NCBI GenBank assembly: GCA_947627275.1 | Contig: CANQVK010000003.1 | Coordinates: 1 to 64,000, forward strand | DNA from: an uncultured Ruminococcus sp. | Lineage (GTDB): Bacteria > Bacillota > Clostridia > Oscillospirales > Ruminococcaceae | DNA: 64,000 nucleotides | Direction of reading: 5' to 3' | Shown: positions 1 to 9,638 of the stretch, piece by piece | How the letters are laid out: the number at the start of each line of letters is the position of its first letter | How positions within the stretch are numbered: position 1 is the stretch's first letter | Translations under genes and position numbers: made by a program | The notes under the pieces: model-generated | Told to the model about the DNA's origin: nothing | What the model saw: only the letters and a program-made list of their open reading frames with translations | The model's database searches: none

Positions 1-123
1 GTCACACTTACATTATAACTCATTTTGGAGCTGCTGTCCTTAGTTTTTGTGCATTTTTTTTGAATGCTCATTTATAGCATGATATAAAAAACATATAGTG
101 ATAGAAGTTAAACATATATTATT

Positions 124-201
124 AGACCTCTCCGAAAACTAATGTGTAGCCATATGGCAAAAGATTTGACAGACGGTGTTCGTTAATTTCCGGGGAGATC
201 T
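124..201. repeat. 78-bp palindromic MITE-like element, copy 1
   Basis: The ends are imperfect inverted repeats (AGACCTCTCCG... against ...CGGGGAGATCT). The element is flanked by TA on both sides and carries the internal block CCATATGGCAAAAGATTTGA. A clearly homologous copy lies in opposite orientation at 13998-14075, also flanked by TA. It has no coding capacity. TA flanks suggest spread by a TA-targeting transposase such as an IS630/Tc1-type enzyme, which is inference. Confidence 0.75.
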
Positions 202-226
202 ATTATATAACTCTTAATGTTTATAA

Positions 227-266
227 AAATATTCCCGTTCTGATTATGTACAGAACGGGAATATTT
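227..266. terminator. Bidirectional terminator after ctpA
   Basis: Perfect 16-bp stem (AAATATTCCCGTTCTG pairing with CAGAACGGGAATATTT) with an 8-nt loop. T-rich sequence lies beyond either arm. It sits directly next to the stop codon of the minus-strand ctpA gene. Confidence 0.85.
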
Positions 267-267
267 T

Positions 268-1437
268 TTACTGAGCTTTCATTTGATTAACGACTTCGAT
301 CGCCTTATTATATTGTAGATCAATGCCGTCATCGCCGTTTTCCACGGGGTAGTCGGGAGTAAGACCGATACCGTTGTAGCAAGGAGTGTATACGGTTTTA
401 CATTCTGCAACGGTAATAGTCAGCGCTCCGCCGTTGTCAAGTTCAATTATATTCTGCATAACGCCTTTTCCGTAGGTCTGTTCACCGACCAAAACGGCTT
501 TGCCGAAGTCACGGAGCGAAGCTGAAAAAAGCTCTGCGGAGCTGGCTGTTTTCTGGTTGACAAGTATAGCAATTGGCAGATTAATTTCCGAGGAATCGGA
601 ATATACCAGTGTTTCCGAGTGTCCGTCTTTGTATTCCGCAACAGCTATTACACCTTCGGGAAGCAGGGGATCGAGACATCCCTGTAGAGAGGTAACAAGT
701 CCGCCTAAATTGTCTCTGAGGTCTATTACAAGAGCCTCCGCTCCGTTGGCGGTAAGACGTTCCAAAGCGTCTATGAACTGCTCAGGAGTATTTTTTTTGA
801 ATCCGCTTATTTTGATGTAGCCTATAAGTCCTCCGAGCATTTCGGATTCAACGGAATTGACCACTATTGAGCGGCGTACAATTGTATATTGTGTATCTTT
901 TCCGTCACGGCGGACGGTAAGGGCGATCGTAGAACCCTCTATGCCTTTCATAGCGTCAGCCGCTTCCGAAAAGCTGATAGTTTTAACGTCTATGCCGTTT
1001 ATGGTGGTTATCAGGTCGTCCAGCATGATTCCCGAATCAGCGGCAGGCGAGTCACTGAGAATTTCCGAAATACGGATATATCCGCTTTCATCCTCCGAAA
1101 GAGTCAGACCAAGACCTACAAGAGTACCGGAATCGTTGTTAAGCTGTGTAAGATGTTCTTCTGCTGTGAGATAGCGTGAATATTTGTCTCCAAGACCGTT
1201 GACGTAGCCTTTCATAATGCCGTCCTCGAGTGACTGCTCGTTAATATCGCCTAAATAGTTTTCCCTGACAATAGTGTCAAGAGATTGAAGCGCAGAGTAT
1301 TTCTTTGCCTTTTCGTTGACGTCCACGACCTTTGTATTGAAGCTTTGAAGCGAAAAAAAGGATGTCAGTATAAATGTTACCGCAACGGAAACAGCAATAA
1401 GACTGAGCGTAAGTCCAAGGCTTATTTTTTTGTTCAT
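268..1437 (-). CDS. ctpA: S41 family C-terminal processing peptidase (CtpA-like)
   Basis: Membrane-anchored serine protease of the carboxyl-terminal processing family, acting outside the membrane. One N-terminal membrane segment (about residues 5-25) is followed by a PDZ domain (about 90-185; LVGLGLTLSEDESGYIRI onward) and the S41 catalytic core with the TASSAELFSASLRDFGKAVL stretch, which carries the nucleophile Ser, and a Lys in the following GEQTYGKGV. The start at 1437 is chosen because GGAG lies 9 nt upstream; the frame is open further upstream to 1470. It is the last gene of the ftsE-ftsX-M23 cluster, a common arrangement in Firmicutes, so a role in processing division or cell-wall hydrolases is likely but inferred. 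Confidence 0.9.
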   Translation of the reverse strand: MNKKISLGLTLSLIAVSVAVTFILTSFFSLQSFNTKVVDVNEKAKKYSALQSLDTIVRENYLGDINEQSLEDGIMKGYVNGLGDKYSRYLTAEEHLTQLNNDSGTLVGLGLTLSEDESGYIRISEILSDSPAADSGIMLDDLITTINGIDVKTISFSEAADAMKGIEGSTIALTVRRDGKDTQYTIVRRSIVVNSVESEMLGGLIGYIKISGFKKNTPEQFIDALERLTANGAEALVIDLRDNLGGLVTSLQGCLDPLLPEGVIAVAEYKDGHSETLVYSDSSEINLPIAILVNQKTASSAELFSASLRDFGKAVLVGEQTYGKGVMQNIIELDNGGALTITVAECKTVYTPCYNGIGLTPDYPVENGDDGIDLQYNKAIEVVNQMKAQ

Positions 1438-1509
1438 ACACATTTTCTCCATACAATAACCTGTTTTCATCGGTTCATCTGACCGCTATGAGTGCAGGTT
1501 CTAAAAATC

Positions 1510-1556
1510 GAAGCAAAAAGCAAGACGGTTGATCTTGCCTCCTGCTTCGTATTTTT
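1510..1556. terminator. Terminator between M23 gene and ctpA
   Basis: Interrupted stem GAAGCA-AAAA-GCAAGA pairing with TCTTGC-CTCC-TGCTTC. A T-run follows on the plus side (ATTTTTTG), and ATTTTTAG follows on the minus strand. For the minus-strand operon it would reduce read-through from the M23 gene into ctpA. Confidence 0.6.
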
Positions 1557-1585
1557 TGTTACAATTAATAAATTATTCCTTTTTA

Positions 1586-2989
1586 TCAAGGACCGACATA
1601 ATTTAGAGGATTCTGAGCGCCTCCGTTCACACGTATCTCGAAGTGGAGATGTGCGCCTGTAGAGTGACCTGTACAGCCGATAGCGCCGATAGCATCTCCT
1701 TGTTCAACGGTATCGCCCACAGATACCCAAGCCGCAGTTAAGTGACCGTAAAGTGTGGAATATGTACCGTCATGGGAGATAACAACGTAGTTTCCGTAAC
1801 CTCCTCCGCAGCCGCAGCTATAGTTTTTGGCGTAATTGTGGGTACAGTTGTTTACTACCGTAATAACCGTGCCTGCCTGTGAAGCTATCGCCGTTCCGCC
1901 CATGATGCCGCCGTCCCCTATATCTATGCCGTTGTGATTTCTGCCCCATCTTGCTCCGAAGGGACTGGATATATAGCTGAATCCGGGAGCGGGCCATGCA
2001 AAGCCGCTTTCAGCCGGAGTGACGGCAACGTGTGTAGGCTGTGCCGGAGCTGCCGGAACGCTTCCGCCGCCTGTGTTCTGGGTATTGTTATTATTTTGCT
2101 GCTGTTGATGCTGTTGCTGCTGAATAAGAGCCTGTCTTTCCTCCCAAAGTCTCTGAGCCTCTGCCGCTTGCCGCTGTATCTCTGCCTCTATTTCCGCAAG
2201 TTCGTTGTCAAGTTCATCCTGTTCTTTTTGGATTTCATCTTTACTGCGTTCAAGTTCGGTCTGTTCGAGGGCAATGCGTTCGATCTCGTACTGAGTTTCC
2301 TGCATTTTTATGTTAAGCTGTTCTATCTCGGCAGTTTTCTCCTCCTTGCGCTTTTCCTGCTCCTCGAGCTTCATTGTAAGGCTGAGCTTTTCGGTTTCAA
2401 GATTGCTCTTGGAGGTTTCAAGATTCTCGATCTCGGTGAGTATTTCGTTTATGAGCTTATCGTCGTATTCAGCCATGCTGTTTATCATCTGAACTCTCGA
2501 CATCATGTCGTAAAAGCTTGAAGAACCGAGGACGATAGAAGCCGACGTATCGCTGCCCGTCATGTACATGGCGCACAGACGCTCCTTGAAGCGTTCGATA
2601 TTTTCGTCTATCGCAGTCTGCTGAGCGATTATATCAGCGTCAAGATTGGCGATATTGGTTTCAGTAGTTTTAATGTCGGCGGAAAGAGCTTCAAGTTCGG
2701 CATTAAGGAGGTTGATATTATCCTGAATAATGTCTGTCTGTTCTTCAAGGTAAGCCTGCTGCTGTTTTTCCTTATCCTTGTCTCCCTCAAGATCAGAGAT
2801 CTGATTTTCAAGAGACGCTATTTTTTCGGCATTTTTCTTTCTCTGCTCCTGTATTTCCGCGATGGTTTTTGCGGCTTCGGCGTAATTTCCGTCCTCCGCA
2901 GATCTGGGATAAGCGGCTATGATTCCGAGTGAAATTGCCGAACATGTCAGAAATGAAAGAACCTTTTTGACGTGTTTTAAATAGTACAT
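1586..2989 (-). CDS. Secreted coiled-coil M23 peptidoglycan hydrolase (EnvC/PcsB-like partner of FtsEX)
   Basis: Secreted murein hydrolase or hydrolase activator. The order is signal peptide (VLSFLTCSAISLGIIAAYP), a long charged coiled coil (about residues 35-280, rich in E, K, Q), a Q/N- and P-rich linker, and a C-terminal M23/LytM domain. The zinc ligands are intact: HNGIDIGD (H-x3-D) and HLHFEIR (H-x-H), so it should be a real endopeptidase, unlike the degenerate LytM of E. coli EnvC. The start at 2989 has GGAG 10 nt upstream; the longer GTG-started reading from 3058 would bury the signal peptide. It directly follows ftsX, and FtsEX is known to control such coiled-coil hydrolases at the septum. 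Confidence 0.9.
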   Translation of the reverse strand: MYYLKHVKKVLSFLTCSAISLGIIAAYPRSAEDGNYAEAAKTIAEIQEQRKKNAEKIASLENQISDLEGDKDKEKQQQAYLEEQTDIIQDNINLLNAELEALSADIKTTETNIANLDADIIAQQTAIDENIERFKERLCAMYMTGSDTSASIVLGSSSFYDMMSRVQMINSMAEYDDKLINEILTEIENLETSKSNLETEKLSLTMKLEEQEKRKEEKTAEIEQLNIKMQETQYEIERIALEQTELERSKDEIQKEQDELDNELAEIEAEIQRQAAEAQRLWEERQALIQQQQHQQQQNNNNTQNTGGGSVPAAPAQPTHVAVTPAESGFAWPAPGFSYISSPFGARWGRNHNGIDIGDGGIMGGTAIASQAGTVITVVNNCTHNYAKNYSCGCGGGYGNYVVISHDGTYSTLYGHLTAAWVSVGDTVEQGDAIGAIGCTGHSTGAHLHFEIRVNGGAQNPLNYVGP

Positions 2990-3054
2990 CGGTTTGATGC
3001 TCCTTTCAAAGTTAAAAGCCATAATTATACTAAAAGCTGCGGCGAACCGTTCGC

Positions 3055-3960
3055 TCACACATCAAGATGTCTGCGTGTGCTGACGGTACTTCCGAAAGCT
3101 CCTGCAAAAGCGCCTACAAGGAGATAAACAAGTCCGCAGATAACTCTTATGTCCGCAAAGGGAATTATACTGCCCGCACCGAAAGCGTTTATGAGCATTC
3201 CCTGCTCCATAAGGATATTGTATACGGAACGATAAACCGCCCATGTAATAAAGAATGCGCCCGCGCCCGAGAAAAAGCCTGTAACAAGTCCTTCAACGAA
3301 AAACGGCGTTCTTATAAAGGCGTTTGTTGCGCCTACGTATTTCATGATCTGAATTTCCTCACGCCTTGCATAAACGCTTGCCTTAGTTGTGTTGGAGATC
3401 ATTATCATTGAAACAGCTGCAAGGGCGACGATTACCGCGCCTGCAATAAGCGTAACGACCCTTCTCAGCTCGCGGAGAAATTCTGCGACCTGAGGCGAAG
3501 AATCCGCTTTTTGGATATTCTCTATCCTTTTTATGGCATCGACCGTTGCGCGTATCTGATCGTTATCGGCGACCGTAACGCTGAATCCATCGGGCATAAA
3601 CTGATAATCGTCTATGTAATTGAAGATCTCCTTGCCCTGAGAGATCTGGTTCTGCATACGATTGTAAGCTTCTTCCTTTGATATGTAGTTGACATTGCTC
3701 ACGTTATCGAGATCTCTGAGCTGTTCTCCTATTTCATCGACGCGTTCCTGCGGAGTGTCGGTCTCAACATATACGGCTATTTCGTTCTGATCTCCCAATC
3801 CGAGGATCATGGAGTTCATATTAATGTAAAACAAGGCAGAGCAGCCTACGAGCAGCAGAGAGATCAGCAGTACGCAGAATGTGGCGAACGCCATCATTTT
3901 GTTTTTCCATATGTTTTCCACGCCCTGATTGGCGAGGTATTTTATACCGCTTATTTTCAT
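3055..3960 (-). CDS. ftsX: Cell division protein FtsX
   Basis: Membrane subunit of the FtsEX complex, which passes ATP-driven changes in FtsE to an outside peptidoglycan hydrolase. 301 residues, typical for Gram-positive FtsX. One N-terminal membrane segment (about 22-45) is followed by a large outside domain (about 50-165) and three C-terminal membrane segments, with the conserved RREEIQIMKYVGATNAFIR stretch between them. The ATG overlaps the ftsE stop by 4 nt, so translation is probably coupled. The M23 gene downstream is the expected target. Confidence 0.96.
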   Translation of the reverse strand: MKISGIKYLANQGVENIWKNKMMAFATFCVLLISLLLVGCSALFYINMNSMILGLGDQNEIAVYVETDTPQERVDEIGEQLRDLDNVSNVNYISKEEAYNRMQNQISQGKEIFNYIDDYQFMPDGFSVTVADNDQIRATVDAIKRIENIQKADSSPQVAEFLRELRRVVTLIAGAVIVALAAVSMIMISNTTKASVYARREEIQIMKYVGATNAFIRTPFFVEGLVTGFFSGAGAFFITWAVYRSVYNILMEQGMLINAFGAGSIIPFADIRVICGLVYLLVGAFAGAFGSTVSTRRHLDV

Positions 3961-4805
3961 TCCGCACCTCCGTTTTCATTGGAGGCGTTTGTAATGGCTG
4001 CTATAACGTCGTCCACATAAGGGTTGCCGTAGTCTGAGCCGTCGCCCGCAGGCATAGAATATTCGGCGGACTGCTGAACTTCGGCGTTTTCCATAGCCTG
4101 AGCAAGCTCAACTTCGGGGAGAAGCTCTGCATTAGTTCCTGTAAGCACCTCGTCGTAAACGATCTCGCCGCCTGTGATATTAATTATTCTACCGCCGAAG
4201 TGGCGAACCAGATCATGCTCGTGGGTAACCATGAGTATGGTCGTTCCCTGATCATTTATGCCTTTAAGAAGCTCGACTATTTCGTATGAAAGTTCGGGGT
4301 CTATGTTTCCCGTAGGTTCGTCCGCAATAATAAGCTGGGGGTCGTTTACCAAGGCTCTTGCTATAGCGACACGCTGCTTTTCACCGCCTGAAAGCTCATC
4401 GGGATATGAATTTGTCTTTGCATGAAGTCCCACAAGGCTTATAACGTAGGGGACTCTTTTTCTGATGTATTTTAAAGGCGCGTCCAGAACTCTGAGAACG
4501 AAAGCGATATTTTCGTAAACGGTCATGGACGGGATAAGGCGGAAGTCCTGAAAAACAAAGCCGAGAGTGCGGCGGAATTCGGGGATCTTACGCTTTTTCA
4601 GCTTGCTGAGATTGTAGCCGTTGACGGTCACAACGCCGCTTGTAGCGTCTATTTCTTTCAGCAGAAGCTTTATCATGGTACTTTTTCCCGCACCCGAAGA
4701 TCCTACGACGAAAGCAAAGTCGCCGTCGTTTATTTTGAGGCTGACGTTGTTCAAAGCGTCAACGCCGCCGGCATAGGTCACGGATACGTTCTGAAGCTCA
4801 ACCAA
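3957..4805 (-). CDS. ftsE: Cell division ATP-binding protein FtsE
   Basis: ABC ATPase of FtsEX. Walker [10 protein letters not shown], signature LSGGEKQR and Walker [13 protein letters not shown] are intact. The start is TTG: AAAGGA stands 9 nt upstream, and the nearby ATG in that leader runs into a stop in another frame. FtsE is usually near 228 residues; this one has 282, with an acidic, low-complexity tail of about 50 residues after the ATPase fold ([17 protein letters not shown] onward) that has no obvious domain. First gene of the ftsE-ftsX-M23 cluster. Confidence 0.96.
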   Translation of the reverse strand: MVELQNVSVTYAGGVDALNNVSLKINDGDFAFVVGSSGAGKSTMIKLLLKEIDATSGVVTVNGYNLSKLKKRKIPEFRRTLGFVFQDFRLIPSMTVYENIAFVLRVLDAPLKYIRKRVPYVISLVGLHAKTNSYPDELSGGEKQRVAIARALVNDPQLIIADEPTGNIDPELSYEIVELLKGINDQGTTILMVTHEHDLVRHFGGRIINITGGEIVYDEVLTGTNAELLPEVELAQAMENAEVQQSAEYSMPAGDGSDYGNPYVDDVIAAITNASNENGGAE

Positions 4806-4913
4806 AATTACACATCCTTTCTAAAAGAAGAGAAGGGGACGATCCGGAGTTTTAGGACGCGGCTTAAAACAATGCCGTAGATCAATGACATTGTTATGCC
4901 CCGTCTTACCGAA

Positions 4914-5999
4914 TCAGAACTTAACTGGGTTTGCAGACAGATATTTCTTGACCATAAGAGCTATTTTGAAGATGATAGCGTGGTCGAATTCACGGAGATC
5001 GAGACCTGTCAGCTTTTTGATTTTTTCAAGTCGGTATACGAGAGTGTTTCTGTGAACGAAAAGCTTTCTGGAAGTCTCGGAAACGTTCAGATTATTCTCA
5101 AAGAATTTCTGTATAGTGAAAAGCGTTTCGTGGTCGAGAGAATCAATGCTGCCGACTTTGAACACCTCGTGGAGGAAAGTTTCGCAGAGGGTCGTGGGAA
5201 GGTGGTAGATAAGGCGCGCGATACCGAGGTTATCGTAGCTTACGATGACCTTGTCCGTATCGAATACCTTGCCGACTTCAAGAGCCATCTGCGCTTCCTT
5301 GAAGGAACGTGCAAGATCCTTTACGCCAACAACGGAAGTACCGATTCCGACATTTACTCTTGTATAGAATTCAGAGGAAAGGGTATCGGAGATAGAACGC
5401 GCAAGCTTTTCGAGATCCTTTGAATCAACAGTCGATTTAAGCTCCTTGACAAGAACGATGTCGGACTCGGTGATATTGAAAACGAAATCCTTGTTCTTAT
5501 CGGGAAATAAGTTCTGAATAACGTCATATGCCGATATATCGTTGGCAGACACGATCCTGATAAGGAATACGGCACGGCTTATTTCGGCGTTGAAGTGAAG
5601 CTCGCGTGCCTTGATAACGATGTCTCCGGGGAGTACGTTATCGAGGATAACGTTCTTGATAAAGTTGTTGCGGTCGTACTTTTCATCGTAATACTGCTTG
5701 ATATTCGAGAGAGTGATAGCGAGGATGCTTGCGTATTTTGCGGCAGCGTCGTCAACTCCCTCGACAAAAACAGCGTAATCGGGTTTTACACGAGAGCCGA
5801 AAGGCTTATAGGTGTAGCCGTCGCGGATAAAAATATCGTGGGAATCGCTGAGATCAAGAGAAACGAACTCGTTTGTAGTGCCTACCTTGGCAAGGTCGCT
5901 GCATGCAATGATAGTAGCTGTTTCGTCAACCACGCCCATAGTGGTATCTATTGTATCTCTCATCTGGTGAACTAAACCCTGAAATAATCTGTTGGACAT
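4914..5999 (-). CDS. PucR/CdaR family transcriptional regulator
   Basis: Likely DNA-binding regulator. 361 residues. The N-terminal part (MRDTIDTTMGVVDETATIIA) looks like the sugar-diacid/PAS-like sensor of CdaR-type proteins. The middle has the GGDEF-like fold typical of this family (NVGIGTSVVGVKDLARSFKEA), and the C-terminus is the PucR-type helix-turn-helix (LNVSETSRKLFVHRNTLVYR). The ligand cannot be told from sequence. It stands alone between argS and ftsE, with about 200 bp upstream. SD AGAAGGGA precedes the ATG. Confidence 0.85.
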   Translation of the reverse strand: MSNRLFQGLVHQMRDTIDTTMGVVDETATIIACSDLAKVGTTNEFVSLDLSDSHDIFIRDGYTYKPFGSRVKPDYAVFVEGVDDAAAKYASILAITLSNIKQYYDEKYDRNNFIKNVILDNVLPGDIVIKARELHFNAEISRAVFLIRIVSANDISAYDVIQNLFPDKNKDFVFNITESDIVLVKELKSTVDSKDLEKLARSISDTLSSEFYTRVNVGIGTSVVGVKDLARSFKEAQMALEVGKVFDTDKVIVSYDNLGIARLIYHLPTTLCETFLHEVFKVGSIDSLDHETLFTIQKFFENNLNVSETSRKLFVHRNTLVYRLEKIKKLTGLDLREFDHAIIFKIALMVKKYLSANPVKF

Positions 6000-6205
6000 A
6001 GTAAAAAAATCCCTTCTGAAATAAATTTATCACGCTTTAAGAGAATTTCGATTTATTACAAATTGTAACATGTTATTGTGACGGTTCTGTGAAAGCACAG
6101 TTAAAATTCTCGTAAAAGCTTAAACATTGCACAAGTATATTTTTTGAAACTTGTAAGAAATTAACAAATTTCGTTGAATCTGGTAACATATAGGTTACAA
6201 AAAAG

Positions 6206-7972
6206 TTACATTTTTTCGGGACAATCTATCTTAAGTATAGACAGCACGTTTCTGACGACCTGACGAACAGCGCAGGCGAGGAGTATACGAGCGTTCATAA
6301 GCTCGGGAGTTTCGGCGTTTTTCACGCTGCATCCGTCATAGAAGCGGTGAAATAGCGTTGCCGTATCGACCGCATATTTTGTAAGCTTTGACGGGTCGTA
6401 CTGCTTTGCCGCAAGCTCTATTTCTCCGGGCAGAGAAGCGAGGTGACGAATAAGCTCGATCTCCTTGGGGTCGCTGAGGAGGGAGAGATCGGCGGTTTCG
6501 GGGGCTTCGATACCCTCCGCTTTAAGATTAGCCACAAGGCTGCAAATTCTCGCATGTGCGTACTGTACGTAGAATACGGGATTCTGAGAGGACTTTTCAA
6601 CTGCAAGGTCGAGGTCGAACTCGAACTGCGAATTTGCTTCACGGAGATTGAAGTAGAATCTTGCCGCATCTATCGGTATTTCGTCAAGGAGCGTAACAAG
6701 CGTTATCGCCTTGCCGCTTCTCTTTGAGAGTTTGACCGTTTCGCCATTGCGGACAAGCCGAACCATCTGCATAAGAACTGCGTCGAGCTTGGAGGCGTCC
6801 ACACCGAGAGCCGTAAGAGCCGCCTTGAGGCGAGGCACGTAGCCGTGGTGGTCTGCGCCGAGAATATTTATCGCTTTATCGAAATTACGTGTCACAAGCT
6901 TATCATAGTGGTAGGCAATATCGGGGACTATATAAGTATACAGTCCGTTTGAACGGCGGAGAACGAAGTCCTTGTCCAAGCCGTGAGCGGTCGCTTTGAA
7001 CCATACGGCGCCGTCAAGTTCATATGCGTTGCCGTTCTCTAAAAGCTTGTCCACTACAGCTTTGGTTTCGTTTTTTTCATGGACAGAGCTTTCTCTGAAC
7101 CAGTTGTCGTAAACGATACGATATTTTTTGAGGTCGCGTTCCAGACCGGCTATATTAATGGGAAGAGCATAGTCAACAAGAGCCTTTCTGCGCTCGGATT
7201 CGGGAGCGGAAACAAGAGAATCTCCGTTGAGGTCAAGGAAGTTCTTTGCATGCTCTATAATATCCATGCCGAGGTAAACGTCTTCAGGCATTTCAAAATC
7301 CATTCCCTCTCCGCTGAGGTCGTAGATGTACTTGAAAAGCGATTCGTTATCGGCGCATTTCTCCGCGGCTGCACGACCTTTTTCGGAGCATAGCTGTATG
7401 AATCTGAGGTCGAGGGATTTTCCGAATTTCTCTATCTGATTGCCTGCGTCGTTTACGTAGAATTCACGCTCGACATGATAGCCCGCCCAGTCCATAACGC
7501 TTGCAAGGCAATCGCCGATAGCTCCGCCTCGTGCGTTGCCGATGTGCATAGGACCCGTGGGGTTGGCGGAAACAAATTCCAGCAGAACTCTTTTGCCTCT
7601 GCCGAAGTTTATCCTGCCATAGTTTTCCTTTTCCGAGAGGATATTCTGCGTTACATCGGCGAACCATTTTTTATTAAGAAAGAAATTCATGAATCCCGGA
7701 CCTGCGATCTCCGCACGGTCGAAAACAGAGCCGTTCAGATCAATTTTTTCGCAGATAAGCTCGGCGATCTTTCTTGGCGGCATTTTGAACGCTCTTGCGC
7801 ATACCATTGCGGTATTTGCGGCAAAATCGCCGTGGGATTTGTCTGCTGGGATCTCAACTGTAAAATCAGGGAGCGGTTCGGCTGGGGCAGTACCCTCGGC
7901 TACCATTTTTCCCAAGGCTTCGGTTATCAGCTCACGAAGCTGCTCGGAAGACGATTTGATAAGGTCTGACAT
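6206..7972 (-). CDS. argS: Arginine--tRNA ligase
   Basis: Class I arginyl-tRNA synthetase, 588 residues. The N-terminal Arg-tRNA synthetase domain (about 1-100) is followed by the HIGH motif within ANPTGPMHIGNARG, the KMSKS-like loop as KLSKRSGKA, and the DALR anticodon-binding domain at the C-terminus (AKQYDPSKLTKYAVDTATLF). It lies just downstream of the DUF1934 gene, the same pairing as ywiB-argS in Bacillus. SD AAAGGA precedes the ATG. Confidence 0.98.
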   Translation of the reverse strand: MSDLIKSSSEQLRELITEALGKMVAEGTAPAEPLPDFTVEIPADKSHGDFAANTAMVCARAFKMPPRKIAELICEKIDLNGSVFDRAEIAGPGFMNFFLNKKWFADVTQNILSEKENYGRINFGRGKRVLLEFVSANPTGPMHIGNARGGAIGDCLASVMDWAGYHVEREFYVNDAGNQIEKFGKSLDLRFIQLCSEKGRAAAEKCADNESLFKYIYDLSGEGMDFEMPEDVYLGMDIIEHAKNFLDLNGDSLVSAPESERRKALVDYALPINIAGLERDLKKYRIVYDNWFRESSVHEKNETKAVVDKLLENGNAYELDGAVWFKATAHGLDKDFVLRRSNGLYTYIVPDIAYHYDKLVTRNFDKAINILGADHHGYVPRLKAALTALGVDASKLDAVLMQMVRLVRNGETVKLSKRSGKAITLVTLLDEIPIDAARFYFNLREANSQFEFDLDLAVEKSSQNPVFYVQYAHARICSLVANLKAEGIEAPETADLSLLSDPKEIELIRHLASLPGEIELAAKQYDPSKLTKYAVDTATLFHRFYDGCSVKNAETPELMNARILLACAVRQVVRNVLSILKIDCPEKM

Positions 7973-8006
7973 CGGTATTATCCTTTCAGTATTTAAATTT
8001 AAATTG

Positions 8007-8417
8007 TTAGCTAATAGTCATAATTATTTCGTTGTCCGAAAGAGGGGCGGCATTCAGATCGAGGGAATACTTGAGATAAAGTCTGCCGTCTTTTGTGATC
8101 GTGTTGTCAACGTTGTGAGTATACACTCCGAGCTGAAGGCAGCCGAAGGGAGTTTCGTACTGACAGAAATGTTTTTTTCCGACTTCAAGGGAGAGAGCAG
8201 AATTTGCCGTACCCTCGCGTGTTATATATGCCGAGCTTGCGTCCGCCTTAATAGTTGTGACAGAGCCTTCGTAGCCGGTAGCTTCGGTGTCCTCATAGGA
8301 AATAATGTCAAATTTGCCTTCTTTAGAGCGTTTTGCTTTGGTGACAAGCTCGGTCTGGCTGCGTTCGCCGTCCTGCCATTGAATGCTTGTCAGGGAGATC
8401 ATTACATTATTTTTCAA
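8007..8417 (-). CDS. DUF1934 (YwiB-like) calycin-fold protein
   Basis: Small beta-barrel protein of the DUF1934/YwiB family, function unknown. Recognised by strand pattern and motifs such as EGSVTTIKADAS and HFCQYETPFGCLQLGVYTHN, and by its place immediately upstream of argS. The best start is TTG at 8417, with AAAGGTGAT just upstream; ATG at 8402 is the alternative, and the frame stays open to 8468 without an SD. Confidence 0.8.
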   Translation of the reverse strand: MKNNVMISLTSIQWQDGERSQTELVTKAKRSKEGKFDIISYEDTEATGYEGSVTTIKADASSAYITREGTANSALSLEVGKKHFCQYETPFGCLQLGVYTHNVDNTITKDGRLYLKYSLDLNAAPLSDNEIIMTIS

Positions 8418-8509
8418 TATATCACCTTTTATTCGAGAAGGATTTTTTGATTTTTGGCACGTTTTCAATGCTTTTTTTTAGAGACAGCCGTGTTTTGTGC
8501 GGCGCGGTA

Positions 8510-9583
8510 TTAATAAGTCTTATCGGCATTTTCGATCGCCATTTCAAGGAGTCTGCTTGTCAGTTCCTCCATATCCATACCCATATCCGACATAAGTTTC
8601 GGATAGACGCTGTTTAGCCGCAGTCCGGGAGCTGTGCCTATCTTGTTCAGCAGAAGCGTGCCCTCGTCGGTAAGGAAAAAATCAACTCTTGCGATACCCT
8701 TGCAGCCCATGGCTTTGAACGCCTTGACGGCAGTCTCACGGACGAATTCCGAAACGTCTTTGGGGATGTCCGCAGGGATAGCCAGATCGTTTCCCGAAGT
8801 TTTTCTTACCTCTGTGGGGTCGTAAATGCGGTCGGTGGAAAGAATTTCGCCGACATTTGACGCAAACGGCGAATCGTAGCCGAAAACAGCCACTTCAAGC
8901 TTGCGTCCGCTTACATATTTTTCAACGACGACCTTGTTATCGTTGGAGAAAGCTATTTTTACGGCGGCTATAAGCTCTTTCAGGTCATGAGCTGTGCCTG
9001 TGCCTGCGCTGCATCCGCTGTTTGCAGGCTTGACAGCCATTGGAAAGTCGATCACTCTGACGATCTCACGGCATTTTCCCTCGATGTTGCTCAGGTCGCG
9101 TTGGGTTATCAGCTTCCACGGAGCGGTTTTTATTCCGTAATCGTCCAGTACCATGTGCGTATGGGACTTGTCCATACACGAAGCCGAGGAGAGCAGTCCG
9201 CTGCCGACATATGGTATGCCTGCCATGTCCAGAAGTCCCTGAATAGTGCCGTCGGCGCCCTTTTTTCCCTGCAAAACGGGGAAAGCCACGTCCAGCCGTC
9301 GTATGGAAACGTCGCCGTTTTCCATAATGATGATCCCTCGGTGGAGCGGATCGGGGGAGAGAATAGCGGAAGTGCAGTCGGGATTTGTTTCCCAGCTTCC
9401 GTTGGCTATTTCATCGGGATCGCCGGGAAAATAGAGCCAGCGCCCCTTACGGGTAATGCCCACCGCCATTACTTCGTATTCATCGGTAGGAATACTGCGG
9501 ATGACCTCGGCGGCAGATGCAAGGGACAGATCATGCTCCTGCGACACTCCGCCGAAAATAACAGCAGCCTTTATCTTAGCCAT
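8510..9583 (-). CDS. ddl: D-alanine--D-alanine ligase
   Basis: Makes D-Ala-D-Ala for peptidoglycan precursors in the cytoplasm. 357 residues with the expected N-terminal signature IFGGVSQEHDLSLASA, the ATP-grasp loop region (PAVKPANSGCSAGTG read as AVKPANSGCSAGTG), and the C-terminal metal and substrate region (IARVDFFLTDEGTLLLNKIG then TAPGLRLNSVYPKL). The usual E-x-N metal motif reads LLNKIGTAPG here where most Ddl proteins have N-x-x-N/P-G, a mild change. Its own promoter lies at 9639-9667; SD AAAGGAG. Confidence 0.95.
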   Translation of the reverse strand: MAKIKAAVIFGGVSQEHDLSLASAAEVIRSIPTDEYEVMAVGITRKGRWLYFPGDPDEIANGSWETNPDCTSAILSPDPLHRGIIIMENGDVSIRRLDVAFPVLQGKKGADGTIQGLLDMAGIPYVGSGLLSSASCMDKSHTHMVLDDYGIKTAPWKLITQRDLSNIEGKCREIVRVIDFPMAVKPANSGCSAGTGTAHDLKELIAAVKIAFSNDNKVVVEKYVSGRKLEVAVFGYDSPFASNVGEILSTDRIYDPTEVRKTSGNDLAIPADIPKDVSEFVRETAVKAFKAMGCKGIARVDFFLTDEGTLLLNKIGTAPGLRLNSVYPKLMSDMGMDMEELTSRLLEMAIENADKTY

Positions 9584-9638
9584 ATAGAACTCCTTTGTTT
9601 AAATCAAAGCATAACATTTGATAATAATTATTAATACT

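Noticed and set aside
1-123. Gene fragment or RNA gene at the window start
   Set aside because: AT-rich sequence with stops in all frames and no tRNA or other RNA pattern.
1934-2521. 195-codon plus-strand open frame, very hydrophobic
   Set aside because: Antisense of the Glu/Lys coiled-coil codons of the M23 gene, which read as Leu/Phe/Ser on the other strand.
7689-8450. 253-codon plus-strand open frame opposite argS and DUF1934
   Set aside because: Shadow frame spanning two genes with strong family matches.
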